From Paenibacillus glucanolyticus NBRC 15330 (lineage in GTDB: Bacteria > Bacillota > Bacilli > Paenibacillales > Paenibacillaceae): DNA of 36,277 nt. The stretch is taken from contig NZ_BIMC01000032.1 in the NCBI RefSeq assembly GCF_004000885.1, positions 1 to 36,277 of the forward strand, in the 5' to 3' direction. Under the pieces are notes generated by a model, which had not been told where the DNA came from, searched no databases, and saw only the letters and a program-made list of their open reading frames with translations. This document shows, piece after piece, positions 1 to 8,014 of the stretch (the first letter of the stretch is position 1; each line of letters starts with the position of its first letter). A program made the position numbers and the translations under genes.

Positions 1-59
1 GGGGGGGGGGGGACCGAGGGACGCGACAGCAGACCGATGCATGAATATGGTGTTATCTG
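1..59. repeat. attC-like site, right half only (window edge)
   Basis: This is the right half of a cassette-boundary site. It has a GACCGAGG segment, the inner box ATGAATAT and the end box GTTATCTG (52-59). The left half lies outside the window. Bases 1-12 are all G, which no other copy of the site shows and may be a contig-end artefact. Confidence 0.7.
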
Positions 60-109
60 ATGTTCTTGCCATCTTCGAAATTGCTGAGAGCACTTTAGTA
101 TTTAACAAA

Positions 110-544
110 TCAGATTCGTTTAATAAATCCACGCTTAGTGCCCTCATATCCAATTGATTCATAAAATCTATGGGCTTGTTCACGATTTTTACTAGAAGCT
201 AAGATTATATAAGAGCATAGGTTTTCCATAGCAAAATCCTCGAGTGCATTCATGAGTTTCTTACCAATTCCACTTCCCTGGTACACAGATGAAACAACTA
301 CATTTTCTACAAGCAAGTATGGCTGACACTCTCCTACAATATCTGGACAAACAATGCCCATGGCTGTTCCAACTACCTTTTCCTCTAAACATGCTACTGC
401 AACATAGTAGTTTGGTTGCTTATGTAATAAGTCTAACTGATATTGGATCTTTTCAATGTTAGATCTCGTTCCAATAAACTCAACGAACAATTCAGACAAC
501 TCAAATGCGTCATCTTTTTTTGCCATTCTGACTTTTATGTCCAC
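110..544 (-). CDS. GNAT-family N-acetyltransferase
   Basis: The 144-residue protein is a complete single-domain GNAT acetyltransferase, which would move an acetyl group from acetyl-CoA to an amine that cannot be identified here. Motif A is visible around residues 80-105: the strand VENVVVSS, then the CoA pyrophosphate loop QGSGIG and its helix. The C-terminal motif B region has the usual RFYESIGY. It is the only gene of its cassette. The cassette runs from the GTTATCTG box at 52 to the CCGATAAC box at 583-590, and its two ends match in about 14 of 18 bases. No promoter of its own is evident, so transcription probably comes from upstream in the array. Confidence 0.9.
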   Translation of the reverse strand: MDIKVRMAKKDDAFELSELFVEFIGTRSNIEKIQYQLDLLHKQPNYYVAVACLEEKVVGTAMGIVCPDIVGECQPYLLVENVVVSSVYQGSGIGKKLMNALEDFAMENLCSYIILASSKNREQAHRFYESIGYEGTKRGFIKRI

Positions 545-582
545 GCCTTCAGCTCCTATGGTTTATAATCTTGCAAGAATTT

Positions 583-729
583 CCGATAACGTTCTCGTAT
601 TCACGAAGCGACCCAGCCTTAGATAGCTCCTATCTTAGGCCGGGTCGTATGTCGTCTGAGTTTCTTCCATGAATATACATCTGACGACCAAGAGGCGAAA
701 GCCCCGCAGCGTGAATGCGATGTTATTTG
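583..729. repeat. attC-like cassette boundary site, class B
   Basis: The left box is CCGATAAC and the right box GTTATTTG (722-729). The inner boxes are GTATTCACG and GTGAAT. The body has the class B hairpin: a GACCCAGCC / GGCCGGGTC stem around CTTAGATAG and CTATCTTAG. A second pair, GTCGTC / GACGAC, closes the next arm. Confidence 0.85.
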
Positions 730-1274
730 ATGTTCATGCCTTTATCGAATTCCTCAGAAATGAGTATGTGATTCTTTATTATCCTCAACATTTCTCTTCT
801 TATGATTCCACTGAAAAACCCAATTACAAACCAGTATATTTTAAACTTAATTCTCGCTCCCTTTGATGTAGATACAACTCTTGTTGTTGTACTTACATTC
901 AATTTCTGCTTTATTCTGTCAAAATCTATTCGAAAGTTCCATCCGATTTTCACAAAATCTGCTTCATTAAAGTTGATGAATTCCAACCGTGATACTCTCT
1001 TCAGATTACCGGTAGGTTTCCATGGTTGCGCAATCAGACCAATGACGAGTTCATCTCTGCCTTCCTGCAGCAAATTGAATCCAACATCAATAAATTTCTT
1101 AATAGTAATCGTATTCGAAGGGAGACCTCTGATAAGAAAAAGAGTCTTTATTATCACTGATTTACTAAAATCAATCGAATATAAGATTGATATACTCGGA
1201 GAACTGGAGCAATTTAATGCAGCGGAATTCTCCTTGGTAACATCCCACAACGGCAAATAATGATCTAAAAGCAT
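723..1274 (-). CDS. hypothetical protein with a possible C-terminal membrane segment
   Basis: The 183-residue protein matches no family I can name. The middle is mixed alpha/beta with many basic residues. Near residues 145-160 a hydrophobic stretch (YWFVIGFFSGII) could be one membrane segment or a buried strand. The ATG at 1274 has GGAAG about 8 bases upstream. The stop TAA is supplied by the R box of the downstream boundary site, so the last residues are encoded by the conserved cassette tail. An overlapping plus-strand frame of 152 codons was set aside because array genes run on minus and that frame has no convincing ribosome site. Confidence 0.6.
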   Translation of the reverse strand: MLLDHYLPLWDVTKENSAALNCSSSPSISILYSIDFSKSVIIKTLFLIRGLPSNTITIKKFIDVGFNLLQEGRDELVIGLIAQPWKPTGNLKRVSRLEFINFNEADFVKIGWNFRIDFDRIKQKLNVSTTTRVVSTSKGARIKFKIYWFVIGFFSGIIRREMLRIIKNHILISEEFDKGMNIK

Positions 1275-1310
1275 CTTGTTATCTTCCCAAATTTAATCAT
1301 GCATGAATTT

Positions 1311-1440
1311 CCGATAACGTTCTTGTATTCACGAAACGCCCCAGCTTTAGATAGCTCTTATCTTATGCTGGCAATTGTTGACTGAGCTTCTTCCACGATT
1401 ATACATCTGTCAACCAAGGGGTGATAGTCCTGTAGCAAGA
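1311..1440. repeat. attC-like site, class B, right end decayed
   Basis: The left box CCGATAAC (1311-1318), inner box GTATTCACG and the CTTAGATAG / CTATCTTAT hairpin are present. The right inner box and the GTTA box are lost after about 1440, so the cassette to the right has no recognisable 3' end. Confidence 0.75.
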
Positions 1441-1546
1441 ACAGCTTCTAGATTTCCTTCAACTAAACAATATCATACGAATTAAAATAATGGACTCTTT
1501 ATAATTCATATCCTATAATCCTTTTTCAAGTATCCTACACGCTTGG

Positions 1547-2095
1547 TTATTCGAAACAATTAGATAGCTTTAAATATTCATGTTTCAAAATACTCATCAA
1601 TATACGATCGACATATTGACCATTTTTATAGACTTCGTCTCTTAGTATGCCATCCTTCTTGAAACCAGCCTTTTCATAACTCCGAATAGCACCAGGATTA
1701 TCAGCGTCTACAGTCAAATACACTTTATGAAGGTTTAAACGCTCGAACGCAAAATCCAGAACAACACTTGTCACTTCTGTAGCATAACCTTGCCCCCATA
1801 CCATTTTGTTCCCAATCCAAATACCAAATTCAGCATGCTTGGACCAAGGATGGATTTTAAACAATTGGGTACTACCAATCGCGATGCCGTCTTCTTTTAT
1901 TATGGTAAAATAGACAGCTGATGGATCTGTTTGCGCGTAACTCCGGGTACGTTCTCTAACCACTTCCGGTGTTAGGGGCATACCACTTCCTGATGGTAAC
2001 GTTCGGTTAACTACAGGATCGGACAGCCATTCGTATCGCAGTTCCCAATCTTCTTCAACAACAGGCCTTAATGTTACTCGTTGTCCGTATAGCAT
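1547..2095 (-). CDS. GNAT N-acetyltransferase, RimJ/RimL-like
   Basis: This is a 182-residue acetyltransferase of the RimJ/RimL subgroup, which acetylates protein N-termini or small amines. The N-terminal RVTLRPVVEEDW is typical of the group. The motif A region EFGIWIGNKMVWGQGYATEV carries the CoA loop, and the C-terminal NPGAIRSYEKAGF is motif B. The ATG at 2095 is chosen over a start 15 codons upstream because GGAGGGG lies about 5 bases before it. It is the single gene of a cassette that has lost its 3' boundary site, which may leave it fixed in the array. Confidence 0.9.
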   Translation of the reverse strand: MLYGQRVTLRPVVEEDWELRYEWLSDPVVNRTLPSGSGMPLTPEVVRERTRSYAQTDPSAVYFTIIKEDGIAIGSTQLFKIHPWSKHAEFGIWIGNKMVWGQGYATEVTSVVLDFAFERLNLHKVYLTVDADNPGAIRSYEKAGFKKDGILRDEVYKNGQYVDRILMSILKHEYLKLSNCFE

Positions 2096-2171
2096 ATTTC
2101 CCCTCCGTGTACTTAGATAAGTAATTATTTTAGCCCACAATTATAATAATAGATTTTATCTAGCAGTATGT

Positions 2172-2388
2172 CATATAACGTTTATGTGTTCCTGACATCG
2201 AAAGGCTTAAGCTGCCTCAATCCATATGCGAAGCATGTACTGAAGCCGGGTGGCTCCCCACTTAACCTTGCAGATGTATCCGCCTGCCCTACTTCTTCGC
2301 CGCTGAATTCCATCATTGTGAGTTAACTTCTATAACCTCGGGCGGACCGAGCGGTGATAACCGCGAAGCTGGAAAACGGTGTTATCTG
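2172..2388. repeat. attC-like cassette boundary site, class C, longest copy
   Basis: The left box is CATATAAC and the right box GTTATCTG (2381-2388). The inner boxes are TGTTCC and GGAA, a variant shared with the sites at 16315 and 23451. At 217 bp this is the longest copy. It contains extra sequence around 2320-2340 inside the second arm. Confidence 0.8.
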
Positions 2389-2653
2389 CTGGATCTGCCC
2401 CACTTCTCCGAATCAAGACAGGACGTCGGCCACAGCCTTATTCTCTTTATAGACCTATTTGAATTTGATGTCTTTTCAGACTTTATAGCTTAAAAGCCAT
2501 TGTCACATCGGTAAAATTATATAGTTTTTGACTGTTTATAGTCTTGTATTCTTCGTAATGGCTTTATCTAGTTTTTATATGTATTTAGGGCTTCATCTGT
2601 ATTCTAAGCTTTGTTATTTAGATCATCCTAACATCTCGTTATTTAAATCATAA

Positions 2654-2803
2654 TCAGTTTCGATCCCTTAAAATTTCTTTAATCTCTCGTAATTCTTCTA
2701 TCATTTCTTTCATTTGTTGATTGTTCCTAGAGTTGTCCATTCCAATTTTCACACTAAAGATACCAATTACTAGATTCACTGCCAACATAATAATAACTTC
2801 CAA
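2654..2803 (-). CDS. small single-span membrane protein with a short coiled coil
   Basis: This 49-residue gene starts at a TTG at 2803 with AAGGAAGG about 6 bases upstream. Residues 3-20 (VIIMLAVNLVIGIFSVKI) form one hydrophobic span. Residues 27-48 (QMKEMIEELREIKEILRDR) form an amphipathic, highly charged helix. The layout recalls small membrane or holin-like proteins, but the function cannot be stated. It is the only coding candidate in a cassette whose end boxes match well (GTTATCTG at 2381, CAGATAAC at 2881). About 260 bp between the 3' box and the stop codon show no gene, only a long-range inverted repeat (AAAGCCATT at 2493, AATGGCTTT at 2557). Confidence 0.6.
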   Translation of the reverse strand: MEVIIMLAVNLVIGIFSVKIGMDNSRNNQQMKEMIEELREIKEILRDRN

Positions 2804-2880
2804 TATATCCTTCCTTTCTCCAAGCAACGGGACGTTGCGAATGTATAGCTCTCAAAATGTCCCTTTGGGGCAATATCTTG

Positions 2881-3000
2881 CAGATAACGTTTCTGTATTC
2901 ACGAACCCCAAAGGGGTTGTCTGTTGTAATGCCTCTTCGCAATCCATCCCGGCAGGCCCAGGCTCCGTAAGGAGCCTCAGCTTGAATAGGTTGTTAGGCG
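2881..3000. repeat. attC-like cassette boundary site, class A
   Basis: The left box is CAGATAAC and the right box GTTAGGCG (2993-3000), the canonical integron R-box sequence. The inner boxes are TATTCACG and TTGAATA. Two hairpins are clear: AACCCC/GGGGTT and GGCTCC/GGAGCC. Confidence 0.9.
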
Positions 3001-3013
3001 TAGTACCCTCCTT

Positions 3014-3540
3014 TCAAATCTCTATCCAAAATCTATTTAATATGTTTCCATCTTCTTCCATAAAAACTTCATCCCTTAATCCACCATTCTTAATAATTGT
3101 ATTTTTTGATGCTTGATTAATTTCATCACATACTAAAAAAGCACCTTCAATATTCCCAGTCTTTTACTTTTCAATAAAGCAAGTCTTAAAAGCTCTTTAG
3201 CATATCCCTTCCACCTTTCCGACGGTCTGATCCCATAGCCAATATGTCCACCACTATGAAATAGTTTATCTGTCAATTCGTGTCTAATATTTACTGCCCC
3301 TACAACAATCTGATTTGCTACTAGCCAATAAGTTGAATTGGCAACAAAGCCATTTGTATTCATTCCTTGTTTGTTATTGTTAAGCCATGTAATCATGTCT
3401 TCAAAGTTTTCTGGGTCTTTCTCTATCACCCATGGAACCATATCTTCTCCACTTTGTTTCCATTCCTGATAAAAACTCAAATAGGAGTCTTTCAGTTCAA
3501 TACTCGGATTAGATAAAACCAACTGATCATTCAACAGCAT
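3014..3540 (-). pseudogene. GNAT-like acetyltransferase, single-base frameshift
   Basis: The first 135 codons read as a GNAT-type protein (motif A region GGHIGYGIRPSERWKGYAKE) and then stop at 3133. Adding one T to a run of six (A run 3135-3140 on plus) restores the frame to a stop at 3014. The restored part reads CDEINQASKNTIIKNGG, the expected motif B of this subgroup, and ends near RFWIEI. The gene is therefore complete apart from one homopolymer deletion, which is either a recent mutation or a sequencing error. Its cassette ends match in about 16 of 17 bases (GTTAGGCGTA at 2993 and its complement ending at 3578). Confidence 0.85.
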
Positions 3541-3570
3541 TGTCTCCTTTTCATTGCATTTAGGGTATTA

Positions 3571-3733
3571 CGCCTAACGTTGTTGTATCTACGAACCCGA
3601 GAGGCTTAAGGGGCTTAAGCCCCGGGTTCAACGGAGTTAGCTAGTGCAGGGTTGTCTGCTGTATCCGCTTCCTCGAAAACCCTCTTGCAGACCAAGGGTC
3701 GAAAGTCCCGATGTGTGAATACTATGTTATAAG
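3571..3733. repeat. attC-like cassette boundary site, class C
   Basis: The left box is CGCCTAAC and the right box GTTATAAG (3726-3733). The inner box is GTATCTACG on the left but TGTGAATAC on the right, so this inner pair is partly mismatched, unlike the site at 22047. The body has the class C arm that begins GGCTTAAG. Confidence 0.85.
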
Positions 3734-3770
3734 ATGTCCCCGACTTCTTTGAAATGCCAAACTCTATTTA

Positions 3771-4214
3771 TTATTCTTCTTGATACGGATTAGAATAAAG
3801 GTCACACTCAATTTCTGCATCGATTTTATTTGTGAATTCTATTATTTCTTTATTTATTATTAGTGCGGGAGTAAAGCCGTCGTTCATTCTTATCACAATC
3901 ATGAACTTACACTCTAATTTATATTTGTTACTTAATTCAACTATTTTTTCTTCTTTACCTAAAAGCTGTTTTAGTATTTTATTTAGTTGCACAGTAACAT
4001 CTAAGGATTCTTCGTATTCCGTACTAAGTTCCCATACAGTTTCTTTCCTTATGTGTTTTATAGTCTGGGCGATATTAAAGTTGTTTTTTCTTGAAATAAG
4101 TTCTCCCATGGTATGCGAATGCGTTGGTCGTAAATTCAATTCTTTTGAGATGTGATCAATTGGAAACTGATCACCATATAAACTGAAATATACTTTTACA
4201 TTTGTCTTTTCCAA
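3771..4214 (-). CDS. DUF4279 domain protein
   Basis: The 147-residue protein matches the DUF4279 pattern as I remember it. It has an N-terminal VYFSLYGDQFPIDHISKELN, then LRPTHSHTMGE, a central VWELSTEYEESLDVTVQL, and a C-terminal IECDLYSNPY. The family is common in Firmicutes and often found near polymorphic toxin or immunity genes; its function is unknown. I take the TTG at 4214 as start because GAAGGTGG lies about 6 bases upstream. The same frame stays open 70 codons further upstream, but that part belongs to a decayed gene. Confidence 0.75.
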   Translation of the reverse strand: MEKTNVKVYFSLYGDQFPIDHISKELNLRPTHSHTMGELISRKNNFNIAQTIKHIRKETVWELSTEYEESLDVTVQLNKILKQLLGKEEKIVELSNKYKLECKFMIVIRMNDGFTPALIINKEIIEFTNKIDAEIECDLYSNPYQEE

Positions 4215-4796
4215 AGAAACCACCTTCAAATAGTTATTTAATATCTTGCGGGGATTTCTGATCCTTTTCGATATCAATAAACCTTGAACCAGTTGATAAA
4301 TCAAGTGGTCAACATTCCAGCCAACTCCCCCTTCGAAAATGTCACATATCTCCTCGTACGTTCTGCTGAATGTTAGAAGTCTACTACCATATTCATGTAA
4401 CCAGTCATGAAAGACTTAATATCTGTTTTCTTTTACAATAAAGCATAAAACCTTTTTGCATCATCATCATATTGAACGTAATGACTAATTCATTCGGATC
4501 AATACTAGTCAGTCTTTCTAAGAAGTATATCATCCATTCTGGATATATCTTTTTCATAAACTTTTGAATGTGTGTCCAAAATGATCTCAGTGCATCAAGG
4601 ATGGACAGATTATCTGGTATTTGTGAATGATATAGTACTTTACCGATTTCCAACAACGCTTTTTTAGAGTGCCCACCCTGAGTTTAAGGAGTATTTTGTT
4701 TTATAAAAATCAATCATATGATCAAAAATCTCCAGCCCTTGTTTTTTTATGTTCGGTAGTGTCTTGCAACGCTCTACAATATGATGTATATTCTTT
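4215..4796 (-). pseudogene. decayed gene of unknown family, several frameshifts
   Basis: Pieces of one protein appear to lie in successive frames. The first is EAIKEYTSYCRALQ near 4780, then GLEIFDHMIDFYKTKYSLNS near 4700. Next comes an 83-residue open piece (4405-4656, LLEIGKVLYHSQIPDNLSIL onward). Last is VFHDWLHEYGSRLLTFSRTY near 4380, which runs into the start of the DUF4279 gene. The breaks fall mostly at A or T runs. The assembled product would be about 190 residues, helical, with no family I recognise. It sits in the same cassette as the DUF4279 gene, next to a boundary site that has lost its left half. Confidence 0.4.
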
Positions 4797-4855
4797 TATT
4801 GCTTCTCGCGGATCGCTAGGCGCTGAGCTCCGATGTATGAGTATGATGTTATAAG
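4797..4855. repeat. attC-like site, right half only
   Basis: Only the right half of a boundary site remains: TCTCGCGGAT, the GAGCTCCGATG arm, the inner box TGAGTAT and the end box GTTATAAG (4848-4855). The left half is replaced by the decayed gene, so the two neighbouring cassettes are probably locked together. Confidence 0.7.
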
Positions 4856-4930
4856 ATGTTGACGACCTCTTTAGCTGCATACATTTTTCTTTATGCAAAT
4901 CATTTTTTTGTAATTGCTATTTCATATTCT

Positions 4931-5092
4931 TTATGTCGTTTTTAAAAGATTCAATATATTTTTTTGATTAATTTCGAATAACCCCTCATATCCATAATAA
5001 CTAATTAAAAAAATCCATCCTTTATCAAAATTTATTGCTTCTAGTATTTTACAATATACATCTTAATATATCCCAACTTGTTCCAGCTCCGA
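4931..5092 (-). pseudogene. fragment of an unknown gene
   Basis: About 50 codons in two frames suggest the 3' end of a lost gene. FGAGTSWDILRCI is followed, after a one-base shift, by KILEAINFDKGWIFLISYYG and a stop at 4931. No start codon or ribosome site is visible and I recognise no family. The fragment lies in a roughly 430-bp remnant cassette that begins at the GTTATAAG box at 4848 and has a degenerate 5' box near 5284. Confidence 0.35.
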
Positions 5093-5105
5093 AAACAGAA
5101 ATAGA

Positions 5106-5185
5106 GAAAAAACAGCCCCTGAACTGACCTTGTTGTTAGACTTCACTAACAAAGTAGGTACAGTTTAATGTCTGGGCTGTTCTTT
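5106..5185. repeat. long imperfect palindrome (terminator-like or MITE-like)
   Basis: Nested inverted repeats occupy this stretch: AACAGCCC / GGGCTGTT outside, AACTG / CAGTT in the middle, and TTGTTAG / CTAACAA around a six-base loop. A-rich sequence on the left and T-rich sequence on the right would let either strand act as a terminator. It could also be the remains of an insertion-sequence end. No transposase is present. Confidence 0.45.
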
Positions 5186-5276
5186 TACATGTACTCCAAT
5201 ACCATCTATCCTGCAATCATAAGGCATCATTTCACTTTATTTAGTACATGATTCTTTAATTAAATTCTCACTGAAC

Positions 5277-5352
5277 TTCTTCTCGTTCCTGTATTCACGA
5301 ATCCCAAAAGGGTTGTCTGCATAAATGCCACTTCGAAATCCATCTTGCAGAC
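5277..5352. repeat. attC-like site, left half only
   Basis: The inner box GTATTCACG, the class A hairpin and the CAGACT closing arm are intact. The left R box is degenerate (TTCTTCTC in place of NNNTAAC) and the right half is missing. About 170 bp that follow, up to 5524, hold only a short 3' gene remnant (KKILSDNMRSEDYKNACL on minus). Confidence 0.65.
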
Positions 5353-5524
5353 TCATTTCATTTAGTGTATCTGAGGTGGCTCCGAGTTTCCAATTGGACC
5401 AGGGGCCTTTAAAGAAATCTATCTTTAATATGTTCTTTAGCTCTTAAACAAGCATTCTTATAATCTTCACTTCTCATATTGTCGGAAAGAATTTTTTTGA
5501 GGTTTGGCAAATAGATGCCCTATT

Positions 5525-6253
5525 TCATTTGCATTTGTTCATGCCTGCAAGTGTTACTGCGGCAAGTCCTACGCAAAATAGTAAACTAATGCAACTAAGC
5601 ATGACCTGAAAAGTCGATGCTTCATAGTAGCCAGATATGGTAAATACAGCTGTAATAGGATATAAAGCTTTTAGGGTATTTGACGTACTTGTAAATAATC
5701 CAATAAAAGAATAAAATTCAGTGATAACTAACGCAATCCAATATCCCTTTTTCATGTATGATATCAAAGCAATAATAGGTGATATTGCTAGAAATATACA
5801 TATACCATCCAAAAAATAAGCTTTCGAAAAATTCATGACCATCCCTATGGATAAATCAGAAAAATGTAAAGCTGCTTCAGTGAAAAATGTTATAGCAAAG
5901 AGCAATAAGTAAAAAAGAATACTATATACAAGGGTTATAATCATTTTTGCAATTGTCAACTTTGCTTCATTCACGGGGATAAGTCGAAGTGAATCGATTG
6001 TATTCTCCTGTTCTTCACGACAAATCATGTAACTACCTAAGAGAGCAATAACCGCTGGAAGAACGAAAAATGTTGCCAGTGGTTGAGCAACAGCCATATA
6101 CCAACCTATAGTATCTATATCTCGAATACCGTCATTGTCTGTTAACCCGGATAAAAAAACAATAACTGCTACCATAACCGTCGCAAAAATTGCAATCCAA
6201 ACAAAACTTAACCGGCGAATCTTTTGATGTTCCGCCCAAAGTAACGTTCGCAT
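5525..6253 (-). CDS. ABC-2 type permease, lantibiotic/bacitracin-immunity type
   Basis: The 242-residue membrane protein has about six predicted spans, for example AVIVFLSGL, PLATFFVLPAVIALLGSYMI and the C-terminal LFCVGLAAVTLAGM. The EEQENTIDSLRLIPV segment after the second span is typical of permeases in BcrAB/SpaEG-like exporters, which remove peptide antibiotics from the membrane. The ATG at 6253 is preferred to a GTG three codons earlier because GAGGTG lies 6 bases upstream. It is the last gene of a five-gene operon and follows the first permease with no gap. Confidence 0.85.
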   Translation of the reverse strand: MRTLLWAEHQKIRRLSFVWIAIFATVMVAVIVFLSGLTDNDGIRDIDTIGWYMAVAQPLATFFVLPAVIALLGSYMICREEQENTIDSLRLIPVNEAKLTIAKMIITLVYSILFYLLLFAITFFTEAALHFSDLSIGMVMNFSKAYFLDGICIFLAISPIIALISYMKKGYWIALVITEFYSFIGLFTSTSNTLKALYPITAVFTISGYYEASTFQVMLSCISLLFCVGLAAVTLAGMNKCK

Positions 6254-6263
6254 TATTAACACC

Positions 6264-7007
6264 TCACTTTCTTCTTGCTAATGCAACGTTTGCAAGAAGT
6301 ACGGATACAATCCCCCAGATAAAAATGCTAAGAAAAGCCAAAGGTATGCTAATTACCTGTGTATTGTTCAGTCCTGGAATATCTCCGTTTCGAGCAACGA
6401 TTACTGCCATGCTGGATAACGGATGTATATACATATTTATCGACACTATAATAGAACCAAGAAAAGCATAAATTAGTGTTATAGCAACTGGAAGAATATA
6501 TCCGTTTTGCGTTGTAGCAATTGCCAAAATCGGCAGCATTGCAAAAGCTGTAATAACACCAATCTCCAAACACTTTCTTATCAAAAACAAAACGTTTTGC
6601 CAATCAAATGCGATATCTCCGAGAAGTATACTAAATATAACGGAACCTACAGCTGTGACTAACATGAAGCAAACAGAATAAATCAAAACCACAAAAAATT
6701 TACTAAAGAAATATCTCATTTTGCTGACAGGCACAATCCAAAGTTGTTTAAGCATATCGTATTGATTTTCATTGTACATTAGCATTGTGCTTAATATTCC
6801 TAAAACAACAGGTAAGACAATAAAAAGTGTAAGTCCGAACGCTGACCATTTATAAAACTGTACAGGGTCACCGCCTGTATCCCACGCATATTTAAATAAT
6901 AAGTACGCTAGGAATGGCATGATGAGAGCTGAAAACATCATAATCCACACAAATGTTCTGCGTCGTAACTTAAGAAATTCTATTTGAATAAGTTTAAGCA
7001 ATGCCAT
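6264..7007 (-). CDS. ABC-2 type permease, lantibiotic/bacitracin-immunity type
   Basis: The 247-residue protein has about six membrane spans. It opens with IQIEFLKLRRRTFVWIMMF, the usual start of this permease family, and has NENQYDMLKQLWIVPVSKMRYF after span two. It is homologous in layout to the next gene, so the two probably form a heterodimeric membrane channel for the ATPase encoded just upstream. Its start overlaps the end of the ATPase gene by 14 bases, which points to translational coupling. GGGAGG lies only 2 bases before the ATG, so a TTG two codons later is a possible alternative start. Confidence 0.85.
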   Translation of the reverse strand: MALLKLIQIEFLKLRRRTFVWIMMFSALIMPFLAYLLFKYAWDTGGDPVQFYKWSAFGLTLFIVLPVVLGILSTMLMYNENQYDMLKQLWIVPVSKMRYFFSKFFVVLIYSVCFMLVTAVGSVIFSILLGDIAFDWQNVLFLIRKCLEIGVITAFAMLPILAIATTQNGYILPVAITLIYAFLGSIIVSINMYIHPLSSMAVIVARNGDIPGLNNTQVISIPLAFLSIFIWGIVSVLLANVALARRK

Positions 7008-7917
7008 CTCCTCCCGTAATTTTCCTAAAATAGTCCTCTAAAGTATCATTACAAAGCTGAGAACTAATAACCGACACATCTCCCAATATAAGTGCCTTAT
7101 TAACAGAAGCCATATCCAGAGAATTATTATAGATTTGCAACGTATGATCGTCTTTCACAGAATAACTTTTCAAACCGAATTGACGTTCCAAGATCAAGCT
7201 GGCTTTAGCAGCATCAGAAACTTGAAGTAGAATGTACTTACCATTTTTTCGTTTAAGTTCCTCCATACTATTTTCTTCTAACAGAATACCATTGTCGATT
7301 ATTCCAATATCATCCGCAAGCAATGAAATTTCAGTAAGAATATGGCTGGAAATAAGAATTGTTTTCCCACGTTCAACGCTCAATTTCTTAATAAAATCCC
7401 TGACTTCTGCTATACCTATAGGGTCCAGACCGTTTGTAGGTTCATCTAAAATCAGGAGTTCTGGGTCATGCAAAATAGCATTAGCTATACCCAGACGTTG
7501 TTTCATACCGAGAGAATACTCACCAAACAACTTCTTATCCTTATACGGTAATCCTACAATTTCCAGTGCGTTCTTTACAGCGTTAGGAGCAGATGTACCA
7601 CGCAGTTTTGCAAAAATGTTCAAGTTTTCTGTTCCAGTTAAGTTTGGATAGAATCCAGGCGTTTCAATAATCGCTCCAATTCTGGGATATACCTGCTTTT
7701 CTCTACCTTTAATGTTCTTACCAAATACGTCTACCTCACCGGAAGAGGTAGACGTTAACCCTAAGATCATTTTCATAATTGTGGTTTTACCGGCGCCATT
7801 ACGACCGAGTAAACCGTAAATACGTCCTTTTTTCACATGGATATTTACATTATTTACAGCTTTCTGATCCTTATAGATTTTAGTAAGTTGTTTAGTTTCT
7901 ATCGTATACTTTGTCAT
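6994..7917 (-). CDS. ABC transporter ATP-binding protein, BcrA-like
   Basis: The 307-residue ATPase is complete. It has Walker A GRNGAGKTT (about residue 38), signature YSLGMKQ, Walker B LLILDEP followed by the D-loop TNGLDP, and the switch histidine in ISSHIL. The C-terminal 90 residues match the length and character of BcrA-type subunits of bacitracin or lantibiotic exporters. GGAGG sits 7 bases before the ATG. The 97-bp gap between this gene and the kinase gene upstream holds four direct repeats that are probably the target of the response regulator, so the transporter genes likely have a regulated promoter of their own. Confidence 0.92.
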   Translation of the reverse strand: MTKYTIETKQLTKIYKDQKAVNNVNIHVKKGRIYGLLGRNGAGKTTIMKMILGLTSTSSGEVDVFGKNIKGREKQVYPRIGAIIETPGFYPNLTGTENLNIFAKLRGTSAPNAVKNALEIVGLPYKDKKLFGEYSLGMKQRLGIANAILHDPELLILDEPTNGLDPIGIAEVRDFIKKLSVERGKTILISSHILTEISLLADDIGIIDNGILLEENSMEELKRKNGKYILLQVSDAAKASLILERQFGLKSYSVKDDHTLQIYNNSLDMASVNKALILGDVSVISSQLCNDTLEDYFRKITGGDGIA

Positions 7918-7951
7918 ATGAATGCCTCCTTTATTTAAAGTTTAACAAACA

Positions 7952-7991
7952 AATCTTGCCATAATCTTGCCGAAATCTTGTTTGTTTCTTG
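7952..7991 (-). promoter_or_regulatory. four 11-bp-spaced direct repeats, probable response-regulator site
   Basis: On plus, AATCTTG occurs at 7952, 7963 and 7974, and TTTCTTG at 7985, so the spacing is exactly 11 bp (CAAGATT on the coding strand). OmpR-family regulators bind tandem repeats at about one helical turn. The array ends about 35 bp before the ABC gene start and lies in the only real gap of the operon. Confidence 0.7.
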
Positions 7992-8014
7992 CTAAAAAAA
8001 AAAGCTCTTAAAAA

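Noticed and set aside
802..1260. Plus-strand frame of 152 codons
   Set aside because: It overlaps the minus-strand gene at 723-1274 almost fully, has no convincing ribosome site and runs against the direction of nearly all array genes.
2754..2942. Minus-strand frame containing ADNPFGVREYRNV-like sequence
   Set aside because: It translates the boundary site itself. The same peptide pattern appears at other sites (for example 25708-25828), so it is a shadow of the repeat.
5414..5510. Short minus-strand 3' remnant (KKILSDNMRSEDYKNACL)
   Set aside because: It has no start codon or ribosome site and only about 35 codons, so it is noted in the neighbouring entry but not called as a gene.
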